Below, piece after piece: positions 47,650-56,358 of a DNA stretch of 64,000 nt (the first letter of the stretch is position 1; the number at the start of each line of letters is the position of its first letter). Source of the stretch: Variovorax sp. S12S4. Lineage in GTDB: Bacteria; Pseudomonadota; Gammaproteobacteria; Burkholderiales; Burkholderiaceae_C. Below the pieces are notes generated by a model. The model did not search any database. It had not been told where the DNA came from and saw only the letters and a program-made list of their open reading frames with translations. Both the position numbers and the translations under genes were made by a program. Location of the stretch: contig NZ_JALPKR020000002.1 of NCBI RefSeq assembly GCF_023195515.1, forward strand, positions 3,387,001 to 3,451,000, read 5' to 3'.

Positions 47650-49674
47650 ATGACCGACGCTTTTGAAGCGCAGGGCGAGTTCGCGCCTGTGCAATCCACC
47701 AACAACAACGAATTTGTCGCTGCCGCGGACACCATGTCCGAAGCGCCGATTCTCGAGGCGCTCGACGCCGCCGCTCCCGAAGCGGCCGTGGCCGAAGAAG
47801 CCCGCATTCCCAACGGCTTCATCAAGCTCGGCCTCGCGCCGGAACTGATTGCCGCCGTGGCGGACCTGGGCTTTACCCAGCCCACCACCGTGCAAGACAA
47901 GGTGATTCCGCTCGCCATGGCCGGTGAAGCCGGCCAGGACGGCAAGGCACGCTTCGTCGACCTGATGGTCTCGAGCCAGACCGGCTCGGGCAAGACTGCT
48001 GCCTTCCTGCTGCCCGTGCTGCACACGCTGCTCAAGCGCCAAGCCGAAGCCGAAGCCGAAGCCAAGGCCGAATTCCAGCGCCTGGCCGCTGAAGCCGCTG
48101 CCCGCGGCGAGGCCGTGCCCAAGAAGCCGAAGCGCAAGGACCCGACCAACGCCCGCCATTTCAAGGCCGCCACCCCTGGCGCCCTCATCCTGTGCCCCAC
48201 GCGCGAACTCGCGCAGCAGGTTGCGCACGACGCCATCGAACTGGTTCGCCATTGCCGCGGTCTGCGCGTTGCCAACGTGGTGGGCGGCATGCCTTACCAG
48301 CTGCAAATCGCCAAGCTGCAGAACGCCGACCTCGTGGTTGCCACGCCCGGCCGCCTGCTCGACCTGCAGCGCTCGTCGCAGCTCAAGCTCGACCAGGTCA
48401 AGTTCCTGGTGGTCGACGAAGCCGACCGCATGCTCGACCTCGGCTTCTCGGACGACCTGGCTGAAGTGAACCAGCTGACCATCGAGCGCCAGCAGACCAT
48501 GATGTTCAGCGCCACCTTCGCGCCGCGCATCCAGCAACTGGCCCAGCGCGTCATGCGCGAGCCGCAGCGCATCACCATCGACAGCCCGCAAGAGAAGCAC
48601 GCCAACATCAAGCAGTCGCTGTACTGGGCCGATAACAGCCAGCACAAGCGCAAGCTGCTCGACCACTGGCTGCGCGACACCAGCATCAACCAGGCGATCG
48701 TGTTCGCCAGCACGCAAGTCGAGTGCGACGGCCTCGCCAGCGACCTGCAGCAAGAAGGCTTCAGCGCCGTCGCGCTGCACGGCGCCCTGAGCCAGGGCCT
48801 GCGCAACCGCCGCCTGATGGCGCTGCGCCAGGGCCAGGTTCAGATCCTGGTGGCCACCGACGTTGCCGCCCGCGGCATCGACGTGCCGACCATCACCCAC
48901 GTCTTCAACTTCGGCCTGCCGATGAAGGCGGAGGACTACACCCACCGCATCGGCCGCACCGGCCGTGCAGGCCGCGACGGCCTGGCCATCACGTTTGCCG
49001 AGTTCCGCGATCGCCGCAAGATCATGGACATCGAGCAATACAGCCGCCAGCAGTTCAAGGCTGAAGTGGTTGCAGGCCTCGAGCCGCAACAGCGCATGCC
49101 GCAATCGCGTCCGCCCATGGGCGAGTACCGCGGCGGCCGCGGCGACAACCAGTCGCGCGACCGCAAGTTCGGCAACGGCGGTGCAGGCGGCGGCGGTGGC
49201 TACCGCGGCAACAACGGCGGCGGCTATGCCGGCGCCAGCGGCTTCAACGACCGCAACTCGCGCGGTCCGGCGCAGGGCCAAGGCCCGCGCGGCTTCCAGG
49301 GCGGCAACAACGCCGGCTTCGGCGGCGGCCGCGATGACGGCGGCAACGGTGGCGGCGGTGGTTATGGCCGCAAGCCGGGCTGGGGCGACAGCGCCCCGCG
49401 CGGCGGCCAGGTCATGGTCACGGTGGTGGCCGCGGCGACGGCGGTTTCGCGCCGCGCGAAGGCTTTGCACCCCGCGAAGGTTTTGCTCCACGCGGCAATG
49501 GCGCAGGCCATGGCGGCCCGGGCAAGGTCTTTGTGCCCCGCGACGCACAAAAGCGTGCGTTCAAGCCTACGCGCTGAACCATTCCAGAGCGGCCGACCGG
49601 TCGTTTTGCCCCAAAGAAAGCCCGCGCTTTGCAAGAAGCGCGGGCTTTTTCATTGCGGGTTTCCGTGGAGGTGA
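47650..49674 (+). CDS. DEAD-box ATP-dependent RNA helicase (RhlE-like); C-terminus frameshifted
   Basis: Start ATG 47650 (MTDAFEAQGEFAPV) is preferred; TTG 47566 and ATG 47587 are upstream alternatives. Helicase motifs in order: Q motif GFTQPTTVQ, motif I SQTGSGKT, PTRELAQQ, DEAD, SAT, and HRIGRTGRAG. A Gly/Arg/Asn-rich tail follows. At 49410-49411 (CAG GTC) the tail loses its Gly/Arg pattern. Adding one G restores a sequence with three FAPR-type repeats ending FVPRDAQKRAFKPTR and a stop at 49575-49577, before the terminator. The annotated stop at 49674 reads through that terminator and is very likely an artefact. RhlE-like helicases act in RNA decay and ribosome assembly. Confidence 0.9.
   Translation: MTDAFEAQGEFAPVQSTNNNEFVAAADTMSEAPILEALDAAAPEAAVAEEARIPNGFIKLGLAPELIAAVADLGFTQPTTVQDKVIPLAMAGEAGQDGKARFVDLMVSSQTGSGKTAAFLLPVLHTLLKRQAEAEAEAKAEFQRLAAEAAARGEAVPKKPKRKDPTNARHFKAATPGALILCPTRELAQQVAHDAIELVRHCRGLRVANVVGGMPYQLQIAKLQNADLVVATPGRLLDLQRSSQLKLDQVKFLVVDEADRMLDLGFSDDLAEVNQLTIERQQTMMFSATFAPRIQQLAQRVMREPQRITIDSPQEKHANIKQSLYWADNSQHKRKLLDHWLRDTSINQAIVFASTQVECDGLASDLQQEGFSAVALHGALSQGLRNRRLMALRQGQVQILVATDVAARGIDVPTITHVFNFGLPMKAEDYTHRIGRTGRAGRDGLAITFAEFRDRRKIMDIEQYSRQQFKAEVVAGLEPQQRMPQSRPPMGEYRGGRGDNQSRDRKFGNGGAGGGGGYRGNNGGGYAGASGFNDRNSRGPAQGQGPRGFQGGNNAGFGGGRDDGGNGGGGGYGRKPGWGDSAPRGGQVMVTVVAAATAVSRRAKALHPAKVLLHAAMAQAMAARARSLCPATHKSVRSSLRAEPFQSGRPVVLPQRKPALCKKRGLFHCGFPWR
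49617..49650 (+). terminator. Intrinsic terminator after the helicase gene
   Basis: Thirteen-bp stem AAAGCCCGCGCTT/AAGCGCGGGCTTT with loop TGCAAG and a T-run. It lies inside the frameshifted tail reading, which supports the corrected stop at 49577. Confidence 0.92.
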
Positions 49675-49690
49675 CAGGTGCGAAATTTGG

Positions 49691-49719
49691 TTGACACATG
49701 AACAGATGAAAAGTAATGT
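49691..49719 (+). promoter_or_regulatory. Candidate promoter of the 49.8-53.5 kb operon
   Basis: Perfect -35 TTGACA (49691-49696) and a weaker -10 TAATGT (49714-49719), 17 bp apart, just after the helicase terminator and 72 nt before the first gene. Confidence 0.55.
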
Positions 49720-49790
49720 AATAAGGCATTGCTTCCCCGGTCCGTACCGCGGCTGCCGGTTCATCGACATCTGCTTTTCAAATCTCGAAT

Positions 49791-50864
49791 ATGAAAATTG
49801 CGATTCTTGGTGGTGGTCATGGCGCCTACGCGGCCGCCGCCGACCTGTCCGAAGCCGGCCATGAGGTGCGCCTGTGGCGCCGCGATGCAGCGGCGCTCGA
49901 AGCGGTGGTGCAAGCCGGCGCCATCACGCTGAAGGATGCCGACGGCACGCGCGAGGTGCCGCTCGCACTCGCCACCGCCGACATCGCCGCGGCGCTGAAG
50001 GGCGCCGAGCTGATCGTTCTTCCCACGCCCGCCATTGCCCAGCACGACATCGCGCTGGCCATGGCGCCGCATCTCGTCGACGGTCAGGTCGTCTTTCTGC
50101 CGCCCGGCACCTTCGGCAGCTACGTGATGGCGCGAACGGTGAAAGAGGCGGGCAGCCGTGCCGACGTGGCCTGGGCCGAGACCGGCACGCTGCCCTACCT
50201 CGCGCGCAAGCACGGCGAGCGCGAAGTGAACGTCACCATCCGCGCCATCCGCCTGCCGACCGGCGTCTATCCTGCCCGCAAGGAGGCCGAGGCGATCGAA
50301 GTGATCCGCAAGGCCTATCCCGCCGTGCACGGCTGCGGCGATGCGCTGTCGGGCGCGCTCATGAATGCCGGTCCGGTTATCCATCCGCCACTCATGGTGA
50401 TGAACGCCGCGCCGCTGCAGCACTTCGAGCGCTGGGACATCCACAACGAAGGCACCCAGCGTGCGGTGCGCGATGTGACCGACCGGCTCGACCGCGAGCG
50501 CATGGCCGTGCGCGAGGCCTTCGGGCACAGTGCGCCGCACTATCCGCTGGCCGACCACTACAACAACGACCAGTGGATGTACGGCGATGCGCACAAGCAG
50601 CTCGTCAAGTCCGGCGACTGGCGCGAGAACATCGACCTGCATACGCACCGCTACATCACCGAAGACACCGAACTCGGGCTTGCCTTCCTGGCATCCGCCG
50701 CACGCCATGCGGGCGTGGACGCACCCATAGCACAGGGGCTGCTTGCCATCGTCGGCGGATTTCTCGGCCGCGACCTGCGCCAAGGCCCGCGCACCTTCGA
50801 AAGCCTGGGCCTTGCCGGCCTGAGCGCGGCGCAGCTCAAGCAAAGGCTGCACGATGGCGAATGA
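49791..50864 (+). CDS. NAD(P)-binding octopine/opine-dehydrogenase family protein
   Basis: 357 residues. N-terminal Rossmann motif GGGHGAYAAAADLSEAGHEV (residues 7-26), then a 6-phosphogluconate-dehydrogenase-like domain and the C-terminal octopine dehydrogenase domain with the typical HNEGTQRAVRDVTDRLDRERMAVREAFG and DHYNNDQWMYGDA blocks. Opine dehydrogenases join or split amino acids and 2-oxo acids. First gene of a four-gene overlapping set beside a MarR regulator and an aromatic dioxygenase operon. A substrate related to auxin conjugates or amino-acid adducts is a reasonable guess, not shown. Confidence 0.88.
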   Translation: MKIAILGGGHGAYAAAADLSEAGHEVRLWRRDAAALEAVVQAGAITLKDADGTREVPLALATADIAAALKGAELIVLPTPAIAQHDIALAMAPHLVDGQVVFLPPGTFGSYVMARTVKEAGSRADVAWAETGTLPYLARKHGEREVNVTIRAIRLPTGVYPARKEAEAIEVIRKAYPAVHGCGDALSGALMNAGPVIHPPLMVMNAAPLQHFERWDIHNEGTQRAVRDVTDRLDRERMAVREAFGHSAPHYPLADHYNNDQWMYGDAHKQLVKSGDWRENIDLHTHRYITEDTELGLAFLASAARHAGVDAPIAQGLLAIVGGFLGRDLRQGPRTFESLGLAGLSAAQLKQRLHDGE

Positions 50865-51861
50865 AGGCGCGCCGCTGCCTCGCTTCGCGGCCGTAGGCGC
50901 CGGCCGCATGGGGCGCGGCATCGCGATTGCGTTCGCCTATGCCGGCCACCGCATCTCGTTGATCGATCTTCGCCGGCGCACCGACGAAGCCTGGCAGCGC
51001 CTGCAGGGCGAGGCCCGGGCCGAGATTGAAGCAAGCCTTGCGGGCCTGGCGCAACTCGGCGTGATCGATGCAAAGCAGATACAGGCCATCGCCGAACGGG
51101 TGAGCCTGGTGAGCGCCGCCGAAGCACCGCAGGCTTTGGGCGCAGCAGAGCTGGTGTTCGAAGGCGTGCCCGAAACCATGGAGGCCAAGCGCGAAGCGTT
51201 CGAGCACCTCAACCGCCACTGCCGCGACGACGCGATCCTCACCTCCACCACCAGCAGCATTCTGGTCACGCAGCTCGCGGCACTCGTGCGGCTCCCCGAG
51301 CGCTTCCTCAACATGCACTGGCTCAACCCGGCGTATGTGATTCCGGTGGTCGAACTCAGCTGCCACCCCGGCACCGATGCGGCCGTGCTCGCACGCACCA
51401 AGTCGTTGATGGAACAGATCGGCAAGCTGCCCGTGGTCTGCGGCGCATCGCCGGGCTACATCGTGCCGCGCCTGCAGGCATTGGTGATGAACGAGGCCGC
51501 CCGCATGATCGAGGAGGGCGCCGCCACCGCCGAGGAGATCGACAAGGCCACGCGCTACGGCCTGGGCCTGCGCTTCGCCGCGCTCGGCGTGGTCGAGTTC
51601 ATCGACTTCGGCGGCTGCGACATCCTGCACCATGCCAGCCGCGAAATGTCGGCGTCGATCGACAAGGGCCGCTACACCGCGCCGGCCATCGTCGATCGCA
51701 TGGTCGAAGAAGGGCGGCTCGGCCTCAAGACCGGCAGCGGCTTCTACAGCTATGAGGGTCGCGACATCGCCGCCTACCGCCGCGACGTGCTCTCGCGCAC
51801 GCTCGGTGAACTGAAGCATGCCGGCCTGTGGCGCGCACCGGCCGACGAGACGCTGTCATGA
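50854..51861 (+). CDS. 3-hydroxyacyl-CoA dehydrogenase family protein
   Basis: 335 residues. NAD-binding GAGRMGRGIAIAFAYAGH (about residues 16-33), catalytic His in FLNMHWLNPAYVIPVVEL (about 153), and C-terminal dimerisation domain with PGYIVPRLQALVMNEAARMIEEG and GLKTGSGFYSYEG. It oxidises or reduces a 3-hydroxyacyl-CoA or, in the lambda-crystallin-like branch, a hydroxy acid. It overlaps the previous gene by 11 bp and the next by 4 bp, so it belongs to one coupled operon. Confidence 0.92.
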   Translation: MANEGAPLPRFAAVGAGRMGRGIAIAFAYAGHRISLIDLRRRTDEAWQRLQGEARAEIEASLAGLAQLGVIDAKQIQAIAERVSLVSAAEAPQALGAAELVFEGVPETMEAKREAFEHLNRHCRDDAILTSTTSSILVTQLAALVRLPERFLNMHWLNPAYVIPVVELSCHPGTDAAVLARTKSLMEQIGKLPVVCGASPGYIVPRLQALVMNEAARMIEEGAATAEEIDKATRYGLGLRFAALGVVEFIDFGGCDILHHASREMSASIDKGRYTAPAIVDRMVEEGRLGLKTGSGFYSYEGRDIAAYRRDVLSRTLGELKHAGLWRAPADETLS

Positions 51862-52658
51862 CTATCCGCCGCGCCTTTGCCGACCTGTCGGTGGGGCAGG
51901 TGCACTACGCGACGTGCGGCGATGCGGATGCGCCGGCCGTGTTGCTGCTGCACCAGTCGCCGCGCAGTTGGGCTGAATATCGCGTAGTACTTCCATTGAT
52001 CGGTGCGCGCTATCGGGCCGTCGCAATGGACACCGCGGGCTTCGGCGATTCCGCTGACGGCGGCGTGCCGGCGAGCATCGAGCAATGGGCGCGCGTGGCG
52101 TGCGAACTGCTTGAGGCACTGGGCGTCGCGCGCGCCGATGTTGTGGGCCACCACACCGGCGGCGTCGTGGCCATCGAACTCGCGGCCGCCTTTCCCGATC
52201 GCGTGCGCGGCCTGGTGCTGTCGTCCACGCCGTACACCGACGAAGCATTTCGCCGCGCAAGGGCAGAGCGGCCGCCCATCGACGAGGTGGCGCCGAGCCA
52301 GGACGGCAGCCATCTGGCCGCACTGTGGCAAAAGCGGCAGGGCTTCTATCCGCCCGATCGACCCGATCTGCTCGAGGCCTTCGTGCTCGATGCGTTGAAG
52401 GTCGGCCATCGGGTTGAAGAGGGCCATCGCGCCGTCGCGTCGTATCGCATGGAAGATCGCATCGGCCGCGTGACGCAACCCGCGCTCATCATTCGCGCGA
52501 CCCACGACCCGTTCGCTGCGCCGCATGCGGCAGAGCTGCAACATCATCTGCCGCAGGCGCGCATTGTCGACATCGAAGGCGGCATGGTTCCCTTGCCCGA
52601 CCAGATGCCAGAGGCCTTCGCGCGCACGGTGCTCGACTTTCTCTCCACGCTGCCATGA
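51858..52658 (+). CDS. Alpha/beta-hydrolase with His in the nucleophile elbow
   Basis: 266 residues from ATG 51858 (4-bp overlap with the preceding stop). Alpha/beta-hydrolase fold is evident from LLLHQSPRSWAEYRVVLPLI, DTAGFGDS, and VVGHHTGGVVAIELAAAFPDRV. The nucleophile position of the G-x-Nu-x-G elbow (residues 97-101) is His99 rather than Ser, Asp or Cys. An Asp in RATHDPFA fits the acid position. The enzyme may be a non-hydrolytic lyase or a member of a GHHTG clade. Encoded between the hydroxyacyl-CoA dehydrogenase and MDR genes. Confidence 0.88.
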   Translation: MTIRRAFADLSVGQVHYATCGDADAPAVLLLHQSPRSWAEYRVVLPLIGARYRAVAMDTAGFGDSADGGVPASIEQWARVACELLEALGVARADVVGHHTGGVVAIELAAAFPDRVRGLVLSSTPYTDEAFRRARAERPPIDEVAPSQDGSHLAALWQKRQGFYPPDRPDLLEAFVLDALKVGHRVEEGHRAVASYRMEDRIGRVTQPALIIRATHDPFAAPHAAELQHHLPQARIVDIEGGMVPLPDQMPEAFARTVLDFLSTLP

Positions 52659-53533
52659 AGGCCGTTCGCATCCACGGTTTCGATGCAGTGCCTGCGCTGG
52701 AAGAGGTGCCAGACCCGGTGCACAGGCCTGGCCGGACCATCGTGCGCATGCAGGCGGCCACGGTCGGCCACATCGACCGCACCGTGTGGCGCGGCAGTTT
52801 CCTGCGGCATCCACCGCTGCCGTACACGCCAGGCGTGGAAGCCGCCGGCATCGTCATCGCAAGCGAACGCTACGCCGAAGGCCAACGCGTCTGGCTGCGC
52901 GGCAGCGGCCTGGGGACCTTGTTCGACGGCACCTGGTGCGAGCTGATCGATGCGCCCGACGAAGCACTTGGCGTGCTGCCCGATGCATTGCCGATGCCCC
53001 TCGGCGCTGCGTTCTTTTCGCCCACCACGTCGGCATGGGTGGCGCTGCATGAAGTCGCGAGGCTGCAGGCCGGCGAACAGGTGCTGGTGACAGGCGCGAG
53101 CGGTGCCGTGGGCTCGCTGGCCGTGCAGCTGGCCATCGAAGCCGGCTGCACCGTGACGGCGGTCGATCCGGATGCCGAGCCTCCACCTGTCGCATGTGCG
53201 GACCTGTTGATCGACACAGTCGGAGGAAGCGTCCTTTCGGTGGTGCTGCCCGCCGTGCGGCCCGGTGGCCGCGCCGTGCTCATCGGCTACACGGCAGGCC
53301 CCATGCTGCAGCTGGACATCGCACACTTTCTGCAGCGCGACGTGGCGCTGCTGCCGCTCAACATGTTCAGGCGCGAGGCCGCTGGCCGTGCGGCCGCGCC
53401 CGGGTTGCTGGCGCGCCTGGCCGATGGCCGTTTGCAACTCGACGTGCGCAGCTTCGCGCTTGCCGATGCCGCCGCGGCTCTCGAGTGGATCGCGCAGCGC
53501 GGCCATCGGGGCCGCGCCGTGCTCGTGCCCTAG
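52655..53533 (+). CDS. MDR-family alcohol dehydrogenase / quinone oxidoreductase-like protein
   Basis: 292 residues, shorter than usual MDR proteins (about 320-340). GroES-like N-terminal part (MKAVRIHGFDAVPALEEVPDP, TPGVEAAGIV) and Rossmann part with VLVTGASGAVGSLAVQLAIEAG. The catalytic Zn ligands of classical alcohol dehydrogenases are not visible, so it resembles NADPH quinone oxidoreductases. Ends 4 bp inside the convergent marR gene; there is no room for a terminator between them. Confidence 0.88.
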   Translation: MKAVRIHGFDAVPALEEVPDPVHRPGRTIVRMQAATVGHIDRTVWRGSFLRHPPLPYTPGVEAAGIVIASERYAEGQRVWLRGSGLGTLFDGTWCELIDAPDEALGVLPDALPMPLGAAFFSPTTSAWVALHEVARLQAGEQVLVTGASGAVGSLAVQLAIEAGCTVTAVDPDAEPPPVACADLLIDTVGGSVLSVVLPAVRPGGRAVLIGYTAGPMLQLDIAHFLQRDVALLPLNMFRREAAGRAAAPGLLARLADGRLQLDVRSFALADAAAALEWIAQRGHRGRAVLVP

Positions 53534-54006
53534 TCTTCCTCCGGCTCCTCGACCGGCACATGCACGTGCAGGTCAATCATCTGCCGCAGGGTTTGCTTGA
53601 GCTCTTCGGCGCGTCGCAGGCCGAAGGGTTCGAGCACGCGCCGCTCGTGGTCGCGCGCGAGCTCCATCAGATGTTCCACCGCCTTCAGCCCCTTGCGCGT
53701 GATGCGCACCAGCGTGATGCGGCGATCACTCTCATGGGGCAGCCGCTCAACCTGTCCGCGCGCTTCCATGCGGTCCAGCAGGCGCGTGACCGTGGGCTGC
53801 TTGGTCACCGTCACTTGCGCAAGCTGGCCGATGCTGATCGGCTCGCTGCCGGCAAGCGACGCCATCACGCGCCACTCGGAAACAGAGAAGCCTTGCTGCC
53901 GCGCCACCTCGTGGAACTCCGAGGAGATCAGCTGGCTGGCCTGCGCCAGCAGCGCCGGCAGGTAGTCATCGACGAAGCGATGTGTTTCAGGAGGTTGCTC
54001 AGCCAT
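53530..54006 (-). CDS. MarR-family regulator of the aromatic (iad-like) locus
   Basis: 158 residues, winged helix: FSVSEWRVMASLAGSEPISIGQLAQVTVTKQPTVTRLLDRMEARGQVERLPHESDRRITLVRIT. Divergent from the iorA-dioxygenase operon across 159 bp holding a 20-bp inverted repeat (54075-54094). In Variovorax the auxin-degradation (iad) locus is repressed by a MarR protein that binds indole-3-acetate; the layout here fits that regulator. I therefore predict derepression by indole-3-acetate or a close analogue. Its 3' end overlaps the MDR gene by 4 bp. Confidence 0.9.
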   Translation of the reverse strand: MAEQPPETHRFVDDYLPALLAQASQLISSEFHEVARQQGFSVSEWRVMASLAGSEPISIGQLAQVTVTKQPTVTRLLDRMEARGQVERLPHESDRRITLVRITRKGLKAVEHLMELARDHERRVLEPFGLRRAEELKQTLRQMIDLHVHVPVEEPEED

Positions 54007-54074
54007 GAACGCACCTCATCGCCACGCGCCGCATACCGGCCGCAGGCACGCTGCTTGCATGTCTAGGGTAATTC

Positions 54075-54094
54075 ATGATTGTGGATACATTCAT
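54075..54094. promoter_or_regulatory. Candidate MarR operator in the divergent promoter region
   Basis: ATGATTGT-N4-ACATTCAT: seven of eight arm positions pair, with centre GGAT. It overlaps possible promoters of both directions: plus-strand TTGTGG (54079-54084) with CATTAT (54102-54107) 17 bp downstream, and a perfect minus-strand TTGACA at 54095-54100. A MarR dimer here could block marR and the iorA operon together. Confidence 0.7.
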
Positions 54095-54165
54095 TTGTCA
54101 ACATTATAGAAAGCGTGATGTGGCACCTGAAGCGCATCCTCCCACGAGAAAGAAGAAGGACCCAC

Positions 54166-56358
54166 ATGGCTGAGCGTTCATTCGTCGAAGAAGTCAAGAA
54201 GCTGCGACTTTCCGGTGGCGAGGTGTTCCGCGGTGAAGGCATTCTGGCCGTCACCAAGGCCTTGCTCGAATCGGGGGTTTCCTATGTGGCCGGCTACCAG
54301 GGCGCGCCCATCTCGCACCTGATGGACGTGCTGGCCGATGCGCAGGACATCCTGGCCGAGCAGGGCATCCGCTTCGAGAACAGCGCAAGCGAAGCCACTG
54401 CCGCAGCCACGCTGGCTGCTTCGGTCAACTATCCGCTGCGCGGCGCCGTCACCTTCAAGGCCACCGTGGGCACCAACGTCGCGTCGGACGCGCTGGCCAA
54501 CCTGGCCTCGGGCGGCGTCACCGGCGGCGCGCTCATCATCGTGGGCGAAGACTACGGCGAAGGCTCTTCCATCATGCAGGAGCGCAGCCATGCGTTCGCG
54601 ATGAAGTCGCAGATCTGGCTGCTCGATCCGCGGCCCAACCTGCCGAGCATCGTCGATGCGGTGAAAACGGGCTTCGATCTTTCGGAGGCCAGCAACACGC
54701 CCGTGATGCTGCAGCTGCGCATCCGCGCCTGCCATGTGCACGGGCACTTCGTTGCAGGCGACAACAAGCGCGCCAAGTTCACGCTGCAAGAGGCGCTGGA
54801 GAACCCGCAGCGCGACGTCAGCCGCATCGTGCTGCCGCCCGCGAGCTTTGTGCATGAACAAGAAAAGGTGAAGGACCGCTGGCCCGCCGCCGTGCGCTTC
54901 ATCGAGGAGCGCAAGCTCAACGAGTTTTTTTCCGAAGACGCCGATGACATCGGCATCATCGTGCAGGGCGGCAGCTACAACACGCTGCTGCGCGCGCTGG
55001 AGCGCCTCGGCCTGGCCGACGTGTACGGCAACACCCAGGTGCCGCTCTACGTGATGAACGTGGCCTACCCGGTCATCGAGAGCGAAGTGATCCGCTTCTG
55101 CGAAGGCAAGCGTGCGGTGCTGATCGTCGAAGAGGGGCAGCCCAACTTCGTCGAACAGAACCTAGCGACCATCCTGCGGCAAGCGGGCTCCACGACCGTG
55201 CTGCACGGCAAGGACATGTTGCCCGTGGCCGGCGAATACACGGCGTCCGAGCTGCTGAAGGGCGCGCGCACCTTCTGCGAGCGCTACGAGCGGCTTGCAC
55301 CGCTGCCCGTTCCCGCACCGGTGCGAAAGGTGATCCCGCTGAAGGAAGTCGCCGCCATCGGCGTCGATGCGGCACCCGAGCCGGCCATGCCGTCGACGGC
55401 GCTCGGCGACGTCGTGCATGCGCGCCCGCCGGGCTTTTGCACCGGCTGCCCCGAGCGCCCGATCTTCAGCGCGATGAAGCTGGTCGAGCGCGAACTCGGT
55501 GCGCATCATGTGAGTGCCGACATCGGCTGCCACCTGTTCTCCATCCTGCCGCCCTTCAACATCGGCAACACCACCATGGGCTACGGCCTGGGCGGTGCCG
55601 GTGCGGCGGCGCTGAATGCGCCCGCCGGCAAGCGCGCCATCTCGATGATGGGCGACGGCGGTTTCTGGCACAACGGCCTCACGAGCGGCGTGGCCAACGC
55701 GGTGTTCAACAAGAGCGACAACCTCACCATCATTGTCGACAACAACTACACCTCGGCCACCGGCGGGCAGGACATCCTTTCGTCCAACGCCATCAACAAG
55801 ACCCGCAGCACCGGCCACGAGATCGAGCGCGCCGTGCGCGGCGTCGGCGTGGAGTGGGTAAAAACAATGCGCCGCACCTACGACGTGGCAGGCATGCGCG
55901 ACGCGCTCAAAGAAGCACTCACCACCACCAAGAAGGGGCCGAAGGTCCTCATCGCCCAGTCGGAGTGCATGCTCAACAAGCAGCGCCGCGAGAAGCCATT
56001 GGTGCGCAAGGCCATTGCCGACGGCAAGCGCATGGTGCGCGAGAAGTTCGGCGTCGATTCGGATACCTGCACTGGCGACCACTCGTGCATCCGCCTGTCG
56101 GGCTGCCCGTCGCTCTCCATCAAGCCCAACCCCGATCCGCTGCGCGTCGATCCCGTTGCCACCGTGCTCGACAGTTGCGTGGGCTGCGGAAACTGCGGGG
56201 ATGTTTCGCATGCCGCCGTGCTGTGCCCGTCGTTCTACAAGGCGCAGATCGTGAGCAACCCGACAGGCTCGGACAAGCTGCGCGAACGCGTTCGCAGCGC
56301 CGTCATCGGCTGGCTGCAGCGCGGCGACGCGCGCCGCCGCGAAGCCTATGCCTTCTGA
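54166..56358 (+). CDS. iorA: Indolepyruvate ferredoxin oxidoreductase, alpha-subunit type
   Basis: 730 residues from ATG 54166 after AAGAAGGA. Family of 2-oxoacid:ferredoxin oxidoreductases. N-terminal pyrimidine-binding region (GVSYVAGYQGAPISHLMD), TPP site MGDGGFWHNGLTSGVANAVFN with IIVDNNYTSATGGQ. C-terminal ferredoxin part has two Cys clusters: CTGDHSCIRLSGCP and CVGCGNCGDVSHAAVLCP, enough for [4Fe-4S] binding. Such enzymes oxidatively decarboxylate aryl 2-oxo acids to acyl-CoA, reducing ferredoxin. First gene of the aromatic operon; by order it would be iadA. Here an aryl-glyoxylate such as isatinate is my suggested substrate. Confidence 0.93.
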   Translation: MAERSFVEEVKKLRLSGGEVFRGEGILAVTKALLESGVSYVAGYQGAPISHLMDVLADAQDILAEQGIRFENSASEATAAATLAASVNYPLRGAVTFKATVGTNVASDALANLASGGVTGGALIIVGEDYGEGSSIMQERSHAFAMKSQIWLLDPRPNLPSIVDAVKTGFDLSEASNTPVMLQLRIRACHVHGHFVAGDNKRAKFTLQEALENPQRDVSRIVLPPASFVHEQEKVKDRWPAAVRFIEERKLNEFFSEDADDIGIIVQGGSYNTLLRALERLGLADVYGNTQVPLYVMNVAYPVIESEVIRFCEGKRAVLIVEEGQPNFVEQNLATILRQAGSTTVLHGKDMLPVAGEYTASELLKGARTFCERYERLAPLPVPAPVRKVIPLKEVAAIGVDAAPEPAMPSTALGDVVHARPPGFCTGCPERPIFSAMKLVERELGAHHVSADIGCHLFSILPPFNIGNTTMGYGLGGAGAAALNAPAGKRAISMMGDGGFWHNGLTSGVANAVFNKSDNLTIIVDNNYTSATGGQDILSSNAINKTRSTGHEIERAVRGVGVEWVKTMRRTYDVAGMRDALKEALTTTKKGPKVLIAQSECMLNKQRREKPLVRKAIADGKRMVREKFGVDSDTCTGDHSCIRLSGCPSLSIKPNPDPLRVDPVATVLDSCVGCGNCGDVSHAAVLCPSFYKAQIVSNPTGSDKLRERVRSAVIGWLQRGDARRREAYAF

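Noticed and set aside
49130..49400. Repetitive GGC-rich stretch resembling a tandem repeat array
   Set aside because: It is the Gly-rich RNA-binding tail of the helicase; spacing is codon-based and irregular, not CRISPR-like.
47593..49548. Open minus-strand reading of about 650 codons opposite the helicase gene
   Set aside because: Mirrors the codon bias of a conserved DEAD-box gene and shows no recognisable motif.
49578..49674. Last 32 residues of the helicase reading as a real domain
   Set aside because: They are read through a strong terminator after a frameshift and look like random coding.
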